Shown: one piece after another, positions 57,169-64,000 of the stretch
How positions within the stretch are numbered: the stretch's first letter is position 1
Layout: every line of letters begins with the position of its first letter
Notes under the pieces: model-generated
Told to the model about the DNA's origin: nothing
Databases searched by the model: none
Seen by the model: the letters and a program-made list of their open reading frames with translations, nothing else
Translations under genes and position numbers: made by a program
Source of the DNA: Sphingopyxis sp. HIX
Lineage (GTDB): Bacteria; Pseudomonadota; Alphaproteobacteria; Sphingomonadales; Sphingomonadaceae
Direction: 5' to 3'
Length of the DNA: 64,000 nucleotides
Assembly: GCF_001468285.1 (NCBI RefSeq)
Contig: NZ_LNSB01000003.1
Coordinates: 90,393 to 154,392 of the forward strand

Positions 57169-58977
57169 TCAGAGGATGAAATCTCCGGCATCGAGCGGCT
57201 GCGGGCCCAGCATCGAAATCTCGATCATGAAGTCGGCAACGCCGTCGCCATTAACGTCGCCGCTGACATAATAGGTCGTTCCCGACCGCGGTCCCTCGTC
57301 CCAGGTGCCGATGAGCTCGTAGCGCAGTTCGCCCGCGACGCCGGTGAAGGCGTCCGTGCCGATGAAGCTGAACGCGCTGTCGCCGCCGCCCGTGACCGCA
57401 TCGAGCAGGCTGAGGTCGATGACATCGCCGTCGTCGGCCGAAAAATAGACGCGGTCGACCTGCGTCATACTCATGCCCGACGGGATGAAAACGTAGCGGT
57501 CGGCCCCCGCGCCGCCGTCGAGCATGTCGAGCCCGGGGCCGCCGTTGAGCACGTCGTTCCCGTCGTTCCCGAGCAGCGCGTCGTTGCCGCCACCGCCGTT
57601 CAGCGTGTCATTGCCCTCGCCGCCGGCCAGCACGTCGTTGCCGCCGCCGCCGATCAGCGAATTATTCTGGGCGTTGCCCTGGATATTATTGTCGAGATTG
57701 TTGCCGGTGCCGATCACCGCGAGGCCGTTGCCGCCCCTGAGATCGAGCTGCTCGACATTGGCGCCGAGCGTGTAGTTGATCGACGAGACGACCCGGTCGG
57801 TGCCACCTCCGGTGCCTTCGCTCACCACGTCGCCGATATTGTCGACGATATAAGTATCGTCGCCGATGCCGCCGGTCATCGTGTCGGCGCCCGCGCCGCC
57901 GTCGAGCAGGTCGTTGCCGTCGTTGCCGTTCAGCACGTCATCGTCGGCGAAGCCGTAGAGCTCGTCGTTGCCGCCCGCGCCGGTCAGATTGTCGTCGAAC
58001 GCGCTGCCGTTCAGCACATTGTCGCCCGCATCGCCGACGCGCGTCACGCCGCCCTGCGGGATGTTGATGAAATTGGCCTCGCCGAAGTCCGAAACCCGCA
58101 GACGGTCGGCCTGGGCGAAGCTCTGGGGCATAAACCGGATCAGCGTCGAATAGCCCCCGGGGCCCGCGCCGTCGAAGTCGGCCTGCAGCAGCACGCTGCC
58201 GGCTGTCGATTCCACCAGCCGGAAATGTCCCGTCAGGAACGGGTTCGCGCCGTCCCAGTTGGTGAGCGACGAAAGCAGCGGCGACAGGTCGACGACGTCG
58301 AGCCCGGTCAACGATGACTCCCGGCCCACCGTGCCGAACTGCGAAACGACCAGCCCCGCCTGCCCCGCCGAACCCGGGGTCGCGTCCATGAAGACGATCC
58401 TATCCTGATCGGGACCGGTTCCGAGGCGCAGGTCGACGCGCCCGGTACCGGTGTCGCGCAGGATGAAGGTATCGGCGCCGCCGAACAGGTCGACCGTCGC
58501 GATATCGGCATGGGCGTTCCGATAGTCGACGACGTCGTTGCCGGGATTCTGGACATTGTCGTCGCCCCAGATCAGCAGGTTTTCCTGCAGGCTCGACACG
58601 CCCGGCCGATTGATGACGATCAGATCGTTGCCGCGCCCGCCATAGAATTTGTCGTTGCCGCCGGCACCGCCGATGCCCGGGGCATCTTCGTCGTAGAGCT
58701 GATCGTCGTCGTCGCCCCCGCGCAGTTCGTCGGCGCCGCCGCCGGCATAGAGGATGTCGTTGCCGGTACCGCCCGAAATGATGTCGCTGCCGCCATTGCC
58801 ATAGAGCGTGTCGTTGCCGCCCTCGCCGTTGATCACGTCGTTGCCGCGCCCGCCGGTCGCTGTGTCGTCGCCTTCGCCGGCGGTGATCCGGTCGTTGCCG
58901 TCGAAGCCGTCGATCGTGTCGGCGTCGGGCGTGCCGGGAAGGATATCGTCGCCAGGTCCGCCGGGAATCACCGCCAT
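57169..58977 (-). CDS. RTX-type calcium-binding repeat protein
   Basis: A 602-residue acidic protein with two blocks of GGxGxDxLx nonapeptide repeats: residues ~5-100 (GDDDDQLYDEDAPG, GNDTLYGNGGSDIISGG) and ~320-490 (GNDLLDGGAGADTMTGG, GNDVLAGGEGNDTLNGG). These fold as calcium-bound parallel beta rolls. A non-repeat part lies between. A dockerin/EF-hand-like loop (GDVNGDGVADFMIEI) is close to the C-terminus, which ends LDAGDFIL. No classical signal peptide is seen, so export by type I secretion is expected. No type I secretion genes are in the window. It starts 12 bases after GAGGAG. Confidence 0.88.
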   Translation of the reverse strand: MAVIPGGPGDDILPGTPDADTIDGFDGNDRITAGEGDDTATGGRGNDVINGEGGNDTLYGNGGSDIISGGTGNDILYAGGGADELRGGDDDDQLYDEDAPGIGGAGGNDKFYGGRGNDLIVINRPGVSSLQENLLIWGDDNVQNPGNDVVDYRNAHADIATVDLFGGADTFILRDTGTGRVDLRLGTGPDQDRIVFMDATPGSAGQAGLVVSQFGTVGRESSLTGLDVVDLSPLLSSLTNWDGANPFLTGHFRLVESTAGSVLLQADFDGAGPGGYSTLIRFMPQSFAQADRLRVSDFGEANFINIPQGGVTRVGDAGDNVLNGSAFDDNLTGAGGNDELYGFADDDVLNGNDGNDLLDGGAGADTMTGGIGDDTYIVDNIGDVVSEGTGGGTDRVVSSINYTLGANVEQLDLRGGNGLAVIGTGNNLDNNIQGNAQNNSLIGGGGNDVLAGGEGNDTLNGGGGNDALLGNDGNDVLNGGPGLDMLDGGAGADRYVFIPSGMSMTQVDRVYFSADDGDVIDLSLLDAVTGGGDSAFSFIGTDAFTGVAGELRYELIGTWDEGPRSGTTYYVSGDVNGDGVADFMIEISMLGPQPLDAGDFIL

Positions 58978-59007
58978 GATCGTCTCCTCACCACTGTCGC
59001 GCCAGTT

Positions 59008-59024
59008 GGCCGGCCGCGCCGGCC
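59008..59024. promoter_or_regulatory. Palindrome upstream of the RTX gene
   Basis: GGCCGGC-CGC-GCCGGCC gives seven-base perfect arms, 31 bp before the RTX start. It may be a leader hairpin or the end of the previous gene's transcript. No U-run follows. Confidence 0.3.
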
Positions 59025-59084
59025 GGTCCGACTCTTATGGATAACAAGAGGTTAACTGATGGTCCGTCACATTTGCAACCGGAA

Positions 59085-60734
59085 TCAGGAAGCGATCTCC
59101 GCCAGCGCCTGATGGATGTCGCTGACCACCACCGACCCCTCGCCGACCGACGAGGCGACGCGCTTCACCGATCCCTTGCGCACGTCGCCGATCGCATAGA
59201 TGCGCGGCCAGCTCGTCTCGTAGCGGCTCGGCATGCGGTCGAGCGACCAGCCCGCCTTGACCAGCTCCATCGGAGCGATGTCGGTGCCGGTCTTCACGAA
59301 GCCCTTCTCGTCGCACACCATTTCCTTGGGCAGCCAGCGCGTGTTCGGCGTCGCGCCGAGGAAGAGGAACAGGAAGCCGCAGTCGCAATGCCCCTCCTCG
59401 CCCGTCTCGCGGCAGCGATAGGTGAGCCCCGCAAGCCGGTCCTCGCCGTGCAGCGCGACGACGTCGGTCGATCCGATGATCTCGATATTCGGATGTTCCT
59501 CCAGCCGTTTGACCAGATATTCGGACATCGTCTCGCGCAGGCTCTCGCGGCGGAAGATGACATAGACCTTCTTCGCGACGCTCGCGAGATAAATGGCGCC
59601 CTGCCCCGCCGAATTGCCCGATCCGACGATGGTGACCTCGGCATTGCCGCAGAGCTGCGCCTCCATCGGGGTCGCGCCATAATAGATGCCGCGGCCCTCG
59701 TATGACTCGATCCCCTCGATCGGCAGCCGCTGGTACTGCGCGCCGCTCGCGACGACGACCGCGCGGCTCCTGAGCTTGCGTCCGTCGGCGAGGTGCAGGC
59801 AGTAAGCGTCGCCGTCGCGCCCGATCTCGGCCGCGCGCACCGGCGCGACGATCCGCGCGCCGAACTTCTGCGCCTGCACCGTCGCGCGCCGCGCCAGCTC
59901 GTTGCCCGAAATGCCCGTCGGGAAACCCAAGTAATTCTCGATCTTCGACGAGGTCCCCGCCTGCCCGCCCGGCGCGAGCGAATCGAGCGCGATCACCGTC
60001 AGCCCTTCCGACGCCGCATAGACCGCCGCCGCGAGCCCGCCGGGCCCGCTGCCGACGACGAGCACATCGGCCGTCGCGCCGTCGGGCAGCAGGTCGAGCC
60101 CCATCGCCTGCGCCAGCTCCTCGGGCGTCGGCTGCACCAGCACGTCGGTCGCGCCCAGGATCACCGCGGGCAGCTGATCCTCGCTCAGCCCGCGCTCGGC
60201 CATCAGATGCGCCGCGACCGGGCCGTCGGCGGGGTCGAACCAGCGATGCCCGACGCCATGCTTCATCAAGAGGTCGCGCAGCGCATAGACGCTGCGGTCG
60301 ATCCCCGCGCCGAGGACGATGATCGCCGCAAAGCCGCGTAGATTGCCGAACTCGCGCCGCGCCGCGAACACGCGCACGAAGATGTCGGAGAAATGGCTGT
60401 TGCCCGCGATCATCCGCTGGAAACTCTCGTGCGGGATACGCAGGATATCGCCGTCGGCGCCCATCACCACGCGCGACAGATGCCGCTGCCCGGTGAGCAC
60501 CGACAGGTCGCCCGCGAACTGCCCGCGCTCCATCCACCCGACGCGGCGGCTGCCCTCGTCGGTCTGGACAAAGATGTCGGTATGCCCCGTCAGCGTGACG
60601 ATACAGTCGGGCGCCATCGTCCCTTCGGCGAGGATAAGATCGCCCTCGGCATGCGATTCGACGGCGCCGAACGCGATCAGCTCTTCCAGTTCGGCGCCGG
60701 AAAAGGTGTGATTCACGTCGGGCGGCGGGTTCAT
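59085..60734 (-). CDS. Cyclic nucleotide-binding domain plus thioredoxin reductase-like flavoprotein
   Basis: A 549-residue three-part protein. Residues ~1-120 form a cNMP-binding domain (FSGAELEELIAFG, GQFAGDLSVLTGQRHLSRVV). Residues ~135-205 look like a thioredoxin/glutaredoxin-type fold (IIVLGAGIDRSVYALRDLLM). From ~220 there is a thioredoxin reductase-type FAD/NAD(P) oxidoreductase (VLVVGSGPGGLAAAVYAAS, VTIVGSGNSAGQGAIYLA, IYAIGDVRKGSVKRVAS). The redox CxxC of thioredoxin reductase is absent. The equivalent place reads MEAQLCGNAEVT with one Cys, so it cannot be a standard TrxR. A redox role gated by a cyclic nucleotide is possible. The domain order is known in bacteria, but its function is not settled. 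Confidence 0.85.
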   Translation of the reverse strand: MNPPPDVNHTFSGAELEELIAFGAVESHAEGDLILAEGTMAPDCIVTLTGHTDIFVQTDEGSRRVGWMERGQFAGDLSVLTGQRHLSRVVMGADGDILRIPHESFQRMIAGNSHFSDIFVRVFAARREFGNLRGFAAIIVLGAGIDRSVYALRDLLMKHGVGHRWFDPADGPVAAHLMAERGLSEDQLPAVILGATDVLVQPTPEELAQAMGLDLLPDGATADVLVVGSGPGGLAAAVYAASEGLTVIALDSLAPGGQAGTSSKIENYLGFPTGISGNELARRATVQAQKFGARIVAPVRAAEIGRDGDAYCLHLADGRKLRSRAVVVASGAQYQRLPIEGIESYEGRGIYYGATPMEAQLCGNAEVTIVGSGNSAGQGAIYLASVAKKVYVIFRRESLRETMSEYLVKRLEEHPNIEIIGSTDVVALHGEDRLAGLTYRCRETGEEGHCDCGFLFLFLGATPNTRWLPKEMVCDEKGFVKTGTDIAPMELVKAGWSLDRMPSRYETSWPRIYAIGDVRKGSVKRVASSVGEGSVVVSDIHQALAEIAS

Positions 60735-60839
60735 GGGCCATGGTCCTTGTCGCGGGAGAAGGCGCGAGCAATAGCGGGAAAGCGCGGCTTTGTCCCCCGG
60801 TTACCGCGCGTCAGGCCCGCTTCGCCGCGCCTGTTACCG

Positions 60840-60953
60840 ATGCGTTACAAAATTGCGCCAAAGGGTCTTTACAGGGGGGACCCCCCTGCATATATCGCCC
60901 TCCGCTGCCCCAGGGGGACTTCCAATAACCGCAAGGCAGCCTTGGATGTTTAA
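60840..60953 (+). CDS. Candidate upstream ORF in the decarboxylase leader
   Basis: An ATG-to-TAA frame of 37 codons (MRYKIAPKGLYRGDPPAYIA then LRCPRGTSNNRKAALDV) lies wholly in the leader and ends 24 bases before the decarboxylase start. It covers the G/C-run segments that can pair with the ribosome site, so a ribosome on it would alter the fold. No Shine-Dalgarno is visible, and the frame may be chance. Confidence 0.25.
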   Translation: MRYKIAPKGLYRGDPPAYIALRCPRGTSNNRKAALDV

Positions 60954-60977
60954 CGTTATTTTTGGGGGTCCCTTGAG
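60840..60977 (+). ncRNA. Structured leader of ornithine decarboxylase, speF-like
   Basis: The 5' region of the decarboxylase gene holds GGGACCCCC at 60877-60885, the exact complement of GGGGGTCCC at 60964-60972, which carries the ribosome site. The same upstream segment can fold on itself (CAGGGGG-GAC-CCCCCTG, 60872-60888). A third G-run CAGGGGGAC lies at 60911-60919. These pairings exclude each other, as in a translation switch. An RNA element named speF is known upstream of alphaproteobacterial ornithine decarboxylase; I infer this is a member by place and structure only. Confidence 0.55.
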
Positions 60978-62171
60978 TTGCACCAGCATCATAGCGCCCA
61001 CGGGCTGATTCAGGCACTTTCGCCGGTCGAACCTGTTACGCTTGTCCGCCCGCACGCCGCGGCGCGCGCAGCGCGTTTCTTCATCGAGCGATTTCCCGGC
61101 ACGACCATGTATGCGGTCAAGGCGAACCCGTCGCCCGACCTGCTGCGCGTGCTGTGGGATTCGGGTGTCACGCATTATGACGTCGCCTCGATCGCCGAGG
61201 TGCGCCTCGTCGCGCGCACGCTGCCCAAGGCGACGCTCTGCTTCATGCATCCGGTAAAGGCCGAGGAAGCGATTTCCGAAGCCTATTGGAAGCATGGCGT
61301 GCGCACCTTCTCGCTCGACACGATGGACGAGCTCGAGAAGATCGTCCGCGCCACCGAGGGCGCCCAGGACCTCAACCTGCTGGTCCGCCTGCGCGTCTCG
61401 TCCGACCATTCGAAGCTCAGCCTCGCCGCCAAGTTCGGCGCCGAGCCCGAAGATGTCGCCGAACTCTTGATGGCGACCCGCCAGGCCAGCGACGCGCTCG
61501 GCATCTGCTTCCACGTCGGCAGCCAGGCGATGACCCCGCATGCCTATGCACAGGCGATGGAGCGCGTCCGCGCCGCGATCGTCGCGGCGGCGGTGACGGT
61601 CGACATCATCGATGTCGGCGGCGGCTTCCCCTCGTCCTACCCGGGCATGGAGCCCCCGCCGCTCGGCGCCTATTTCGACACGATCCACCGGACGTTCGAA
61701 AGCCTGCCGATCAGCTATTCGGCCGAACTGTGGTGCGAACCCGGCCGCGCGCTCGCCGCCGAATACAGCTCGCTGATCGTCCGCGTCGAAAAGCGCCGGG
61801 GCGACGAGCTCTACATCAACGACGGTGCCTATGGCGCGCTGTTCGACGCCGCGCATGTCGGCTGGCGCTTCCCCGTGACGCTGCTCCGCGAGCCCGAGAG
61901 CGACGCCGAGACGACCGCGTTCAGCTTCTACGGCCCGACCTGCGACGACCTCGACCATATGGCCGGCCCCTTCTATCTCCCCGCGGACGTGAAGGCCGGC
62001 GATTTCATCGAGATCGGCATGCTCGGCGCCTATGGCTGCGCGATGCGGACCAAGTTCAACGGCTTCGGCGCGGATGAGACCCATGTGGTGAGCGACGAGC
62101 CGATGGTGAGCCTCTACACCGGCGAAGCCGAACCCGAGCGCCGCAGCGCGACGGTGACGAAGCTGTTCTGA
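60978..62171 (+). CDS. Ornithine decarboxylase-type PLP enzyme (fold III)
   Basis: A 397-residue eukaryotic-type ornithine/lysine decarboxylase making putrescine (or cadaverine). The PLP lysine is in MYAVKANPSPDLLRVL near residue 49. HVGSQAMTPHAYAQAME, VDIIDVGGGFPSSYPG and WCEPGRALAAEYSSLI build the PLP site, and the second-subunit cysteine is in YGPTCDDLDHM. The start is a TTG with GGGGG nine bases before it; there is no ATG near. With the two carboxy(nor)spermidine genes it covers ornithine to triamine, so the polyamine route is encoded within 10.5 kb. A lysine/ornithine dual activity cannot be excluded. Confidence 0.9.
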   Translation: MHQHHSAHGLIQALSPVEPVTLVRPHAAARAARFFIERFPGTTMYAVKANPSPDLLRVLWDSGVTHYDVASIAEVRLVARTLPKATLCFMHPVKAEEAISEAYWKHGVRTFSLDTMDELEKIVRATEGAQDLNLLVRLRVSSDHSKLSLAAKFGAEPEDVAELLMATRQASDALGICFHVGSQAMTPHAYAQAMERVRAAIVAAAVTVDIIDVGGGFPSSYPGMEPPPLGAYFDTIHRTFESLPISYSAELWCEPGRALAAEYSSLIVRVEKRRGDELYINDGAYGALFDAAHVGWRFPVTLLREPESDAETTAFSFYGPTCDDLDHMAGPFYLPADVKAGDFIEIGMLGAYGCAMRTKFNGFGADETHVVSDEPMVSLYTGEAEPERRSATVTKLF

Positions 62172-62196
62172 AGCGGATGGTTAAGGGATAGGGAAA

Positions 62197-62228
62197 GGGC
62201 CGGCGCTGCGAAGCGACCGGCCCCTTTT
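62197..62228 (+). terminator. Rho-independent terminator of ornithine decarboxylase
   Basis: GGGCCGG (62197-62203) pairs with CCGGCCC (62217-62223). It is extended by an inner CGCT/AGCG stem (one A bulge) and a GCGA tetraloop, then CTTTT. It begins 26 bp after the stop and ends 9 bp before the convergent phosphorylase-like gene. Confidence 0.85.
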
Positions 62229-62236
62229 AATGTCGG

Positions 62237-63154
62237 CTAAATGGAGGGCTTAGACAATTTTGCCAATTCGAGAATGACCTGCGCGGCAACGATTGCCGCG
62301 TTCTTGACGGCTATCCCCCTCCAATCGTCGGGTCGCGCTTCAGTCTCATCCTTTCTTCCGGCATAATCGGAGATACCGCGGATCATCAAGCCTTGGCTAG
62401 CGGCGCCGACCGGCGTTCGCTGCACGGCATCGATAGACTTAAAAAAGCCGAAAGACTCCATATCTATCGCGTGCACTTTTCGCATCACAATATCCATCAA
62501 GTCCGCGATGAAGTCGCGATAGCTAACACTGTCGATGACCATTCCACAGGAAAATATGCTCACATCGTCGTGCAGTTTTGGTTCACGAATTTCGAATTCT
62601 TCGCTACCCAGCTGAAAAGTTTTTCCTAAGGGTGAATCGAGCACAAGGCGGTCCGCCTGCACTCTTGAAAGCGCGCCCAGAGCATCGGGAGAACATGGCA
62701 TCGTTTGGCTATTAGCGATCAGAGCGTTGGCACCAAAGAACTGTTCCCTAAAATCTTTGCGACCTGACAAGCGATCGTAGTCGGACCTGCCTTCTTCGGT
62801 TACCTTCTCATAAATCCGATTAATCGCATTGTTTGGAACCACCACATCTCCCACTTGTAAGTGTTTTGGCCTTAAACTCGCAGCAGTTCCAACGAAAATA
62901 ATAAAAGTGGGCTGCGACAATGTGATAATCTGGGTCGTGCGAACCGCAGCATTCATGTCTCCCATCCCTGGGCACATCGCCACTTTTAGAAAAAGATCAT
63001 CTTCCGAGGGAACTTTATAGACGACGTCCGTGCGCCTATGCCCAGGAGCCTGGTCAAAACATTCATCAAATACTGAAGTAATAGCGCGCATTTCTTCAAG
63101 TTTGGCGCATAAAACACAGAACTCGTACTTATCCAGCTTGGCGTCCATCCCCAT
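62237..63154 (-). CDS. Nucleoside phosphorylase-superfamily protein
   Basis: A ~305-residue PNP/MTA-SAH nucleosidase-fold protein. Family elements are VLCAKLEEMRAITSVFDE at the N-terminus, FVGTAASLRPKHLQVGDVVV, and AIDMESFGFFKSI, with the ribose-binding glutamate of the DMES motif. RGISDYAGRKDETEARPDDW near the end carries the catalytic-type Asp. Bacterial members split nucleosides, and some act as N-glycosidase effectors in anti-phage systems. The first ATG lies on a G-run; an ATG two codons later has better spacing. GC is much lower than in the rest of the window. It is the last gene of a three-gene operon. Confidence 0.8.
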   Translation of the reverse strand: MGMDAKLDKYEFCVLCAKLEEMRAITSVFDECFDQAPGHRRTDVVYKVPSEDDLFLKVAMCPGMGDMNAAVRTTQIITLSQPTFIIFVGTAASLRPKHLQVGDVVVPNNAINRIYEKVTEEGRSDYDRLSGRKDFREQFFGANALIANSQTMPCSPDALGALSRVQADRLVLDSPLGKTFQLGSEEFEIREPKLHDDVSIFSCGMVIDSVSYRDFIADLMDIVMRKVHAIDMESFGFFKSIDAVQRTPVGAASQGLMIRGISDYAGRKDETEARPDDWRGIAVKNAAIVAAQVILELAKLSKPSI

Positions 63155-63183
63155 CCCCCGAAAAGTCAGCCTTGCCAGACCGC

Positions 63184-63576
63184 TTACAGTCGGAATGGCC
63201 GATCAAAAAGTTGTATATAAGTTATACCCAAAGACTTCGCGAGCCCTGCAAATTCTTTCCCTAAGAACGCCCTCGACAACGAAACCTTTTCAGACGCGTC
63301 AAGATCGATTGAAAAAAAGACCTTAACGCAAGCGGGCACTTGACGTACAACCTTGGGCACCTGCCCGACATGGTTCTCAACAAACTGCTGAAAAAGATGG
63401 ATCCTCGTCGAGACAAAAATTGATGGGCGAACATCAAATATAACAATCAAGGGGGTATTGCACTTCTCAAATTCGATGGATTGACCCCGTATGAGCGATA
63501 GAAGTCCCTCCCGGATGCGACGGCTATTATCCAATCCCTCCTCCGCTGCGTCGTGCAGCGCTCGATCCCTATTCAT
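63184..63576 (-). CDS. Unrecognised 130-residue protein in the low-GC operon
   Basis: An alpha/beta-looking protein: helical start (RALHDAAEEGLDNSRRIREG), a strand (TPLIVIFDVRPSIFV), helix (RIHLFQQFVENHVG) and a C-terminal strand-helix-strand (VKVFFSIDLDASEKVSLSRA, ITYIQLFDRPFRL). I recognise no family. Its ATG overlaps the stop of the RHH gene by three bases (TCATGA), and the phosphorylase-like gene begins 29 bp after its stop. So it is flanked by a small regulator and a nucleotide enzyme. No membrane segment or signal is seen. Confidence 0.65.
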   Translation of the reverse strand: MNRDRALHDAAEEGLDNSRRIREGLLSLIRGQSIEFEKCNTPLIVIFDVRPSIFVSTRIHLFQQFVENHVGQVPKVVRQVPACVKVFFSIDLDASEKVSLSRAFLGKEFAGLAKSLGITYIQLFDRPFRL

Positions 63577-63749
63577 GAGATTTCCTTACCGACAAATGGA
63601 AGTGCTAGCTGATCGGGATCTGGATAAGCATCAGATGCAGACTTAATGAAGCGCGCCGCCACTTCCGAAACTGACCGCAAATTCTCCATTTCGCGGATAG
63701 CGATCAATTTTCGATGCAACGAATCTGAAATGGTTACGGAGATGCGAAT
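63573..63749 (-). CDS. Small ribbon-helix-helix protein with apparent ATT start
   Basis: The frame reads IRISVTISDSLHRKLIAIRE, then MENLRSVSEVAARFIKSASD, up to a stop at 63573-63575: a 58-residue protein. The strand RISVTIS, helix DSLHRKLIAI and second helix SVSEVAARFIKSA fit a ribbon-helix-helix DNA-binding fold (CopG/Arc type). The codon before CGC is ATT at 63747-63749, with AGAGG six bases upstream on the minus strand and an in-frame TGA just before. No ATG, GTG or TTG starts before the strand; TTG at ~63716 would cut it off. It overlaps the next gene by three bases. Confidence 0.6.
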   Translation of the reverse strand: MRISVTISDSLHRKLIAIREMENLRSVSEVAARFIKSASDAYPDPDQLALPFVGKEIS

Positions 63750-63775
63750 AAATCACCTCTTAGCGCAATGATCAC

Positions 63776-63804
63776 TTATTACACATGTTGCACGCCTAAG
63801 GCAA
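63776..63804 (-). promoter_or_regulatory. Promoter of the low-GC operon
   Basis: Read on the minus strand: -35 TTGCCT (63799-63804), 17-base spacer, -10 TAATAA (63776-63781). The gene start is ~30 bases further on, with AGAGG between. Spacing and composition fit a sigma-70 promoter. Confidence 0.6.
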
Positions 63805-63817
63805 GACTTGCGGCAAA

Positions 63818-63836
63818 GTGCAGCACTGTGCAGCAC
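63818..63836. repeat. Tandem palindromic 9-mers, candidate RHH operator
   Basis: GTGCAGCAC at 63818-63826 and again at 63828-63836: each unit is itself a palindrome and they lie 10 bp apart, one helix turn. They sit just upstream of the -35 box of the RHH operon, and a related TGTTGCAC lies at 63786-63793 inside the promoter spacer. Tandem short palindromes at one-turn spacing are typical of RHH operators. Confidence 0.55.
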
Positions 63837-64000
63837 AACAACGATTTTTTGGATCGAAGGCTGATAGAGACACGCATAGCTGTCAAGTCAGCTTACGCTA
63901 CAGTTCACTTTATCGCCGAAAACCAAGACACGGCAGGCCGCCCCTATCTCTAACGCCTCGCCCATGCTAACCCACCCCCGGGCGGCACCAAAAAGAACAC
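63837..64000. other. Intergenic end of window, no gene seen
   Basis: Low- to mid-GC sequence with no supported gene. It lies upstream of the RHH operon promoter. A GCTGACTTGACAGCTATG segment on the minus strand has a TTGACA but no good -10. Whether the low-GC island extends past the right edge cannot be seen. Confidence 0.4.

Noticed and set aside
57200..58977. Repeated short motifs considered as a tandem DNA repeat or CRISPR-like array
   Set aside because: They are codons for RTX nonapeptides in one reading frame, with variable sequence and no spacers.
63768..63953. 61-codon plus-strand frame at the right edge
   Set aside because: It covers the promoter and operator repeats of the minus-strand RHH operon and has no ribosome site or domain.

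Overview
The window reads as ordinary chromosome of a GC-rich alphaproteobacterium of the Sphingomonadales. A Sphingopyxis-like organism is my best guess. The reasons are a long TonB-dependent receptor, a Shemin-type 5-aminolevulinate synthase, a eukaryote-type prolyl-tRNA synthetase, a PhaR regulator, and dispersed intergenic palindromes (GTCGCCCCCGC..., CTTCGACAAGCTCAG...) of a kind common in this order. The taxonomic call is inference from gene content; no rRNA gene is present. I saw no tRNA, rRNA or CRISPR array.

Region 1 (1-12.7 kb): a truncated secreted protein, proS, phaR, a TonB-dependent receptor with a strong terminator, alr, an MHS-family transporter, a cyclase-family hydrolase, a MAPEG protein, a POT peptide transporter and a CsaA-like protein. 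Region 2 (12.7-23.6 kb): a propionate/methylmalonyl-CoA gene cluster on the minus strand (pccB, small membrane gene, mce, GST, mutase scpA, secreted protein, bioB, two small genes, pccA). A divergent ScfR/RamB-type regulator faces it across TTTGCAAAG operator repeats. Biotin synthase lies inside the cluster whose carboxylase needs biotin.

Region 3 (23.6-46.7 kb): LysR/SDR pair, epimerase, gor, pgi, the lepB-rnc-era cluster, lipase, CrtC-like protein, topA, membrane and vWA proteins, a low-GC two-TM gene, dprA-plsY, murI, and hemA (with a Fur-like palindrome) followed by a nitroreductase. Region 4 (46.7-52.9 kb): a cytochrome b561-YceI fusion, btaB-btaA for betaine lipid, a lipoprotein, a threonine dehydratase and carboxynorspermidine synthase.

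Region 5 (52.9-62.2 kb) is the most rearranged. A compact unit carries one GxxExxY-family gene exactly bracketed by ~41-bp inverted repeats. It sits between carboxynorspermidine synthase and a hydrolase whose N-terminus is a deleted duplicate of the nspC 5' end. The hydrolase, a DUF486 gene and a Tat asparaginase now separate the two polyamine genes from each other. Ornithine decarboxylase further on has a structured leader that can pair with its own ribosome binding site, like the alphaproteobacterial speF element, plus a candidate upstream ORF.

Region 6 (62.2-64 kb) is a visibly lower-GC minus-strand operon. It runs promoter, 9-bp palindromic tandem operators, a ribbon-helix-helix protein with an apparent ATT start, an unrecognised 130-aa protein and a nucleoside phosphorylase-superfamily protein. 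This and the inverted-repeat GxxExxY unit are the best candidates for undescribed systems.
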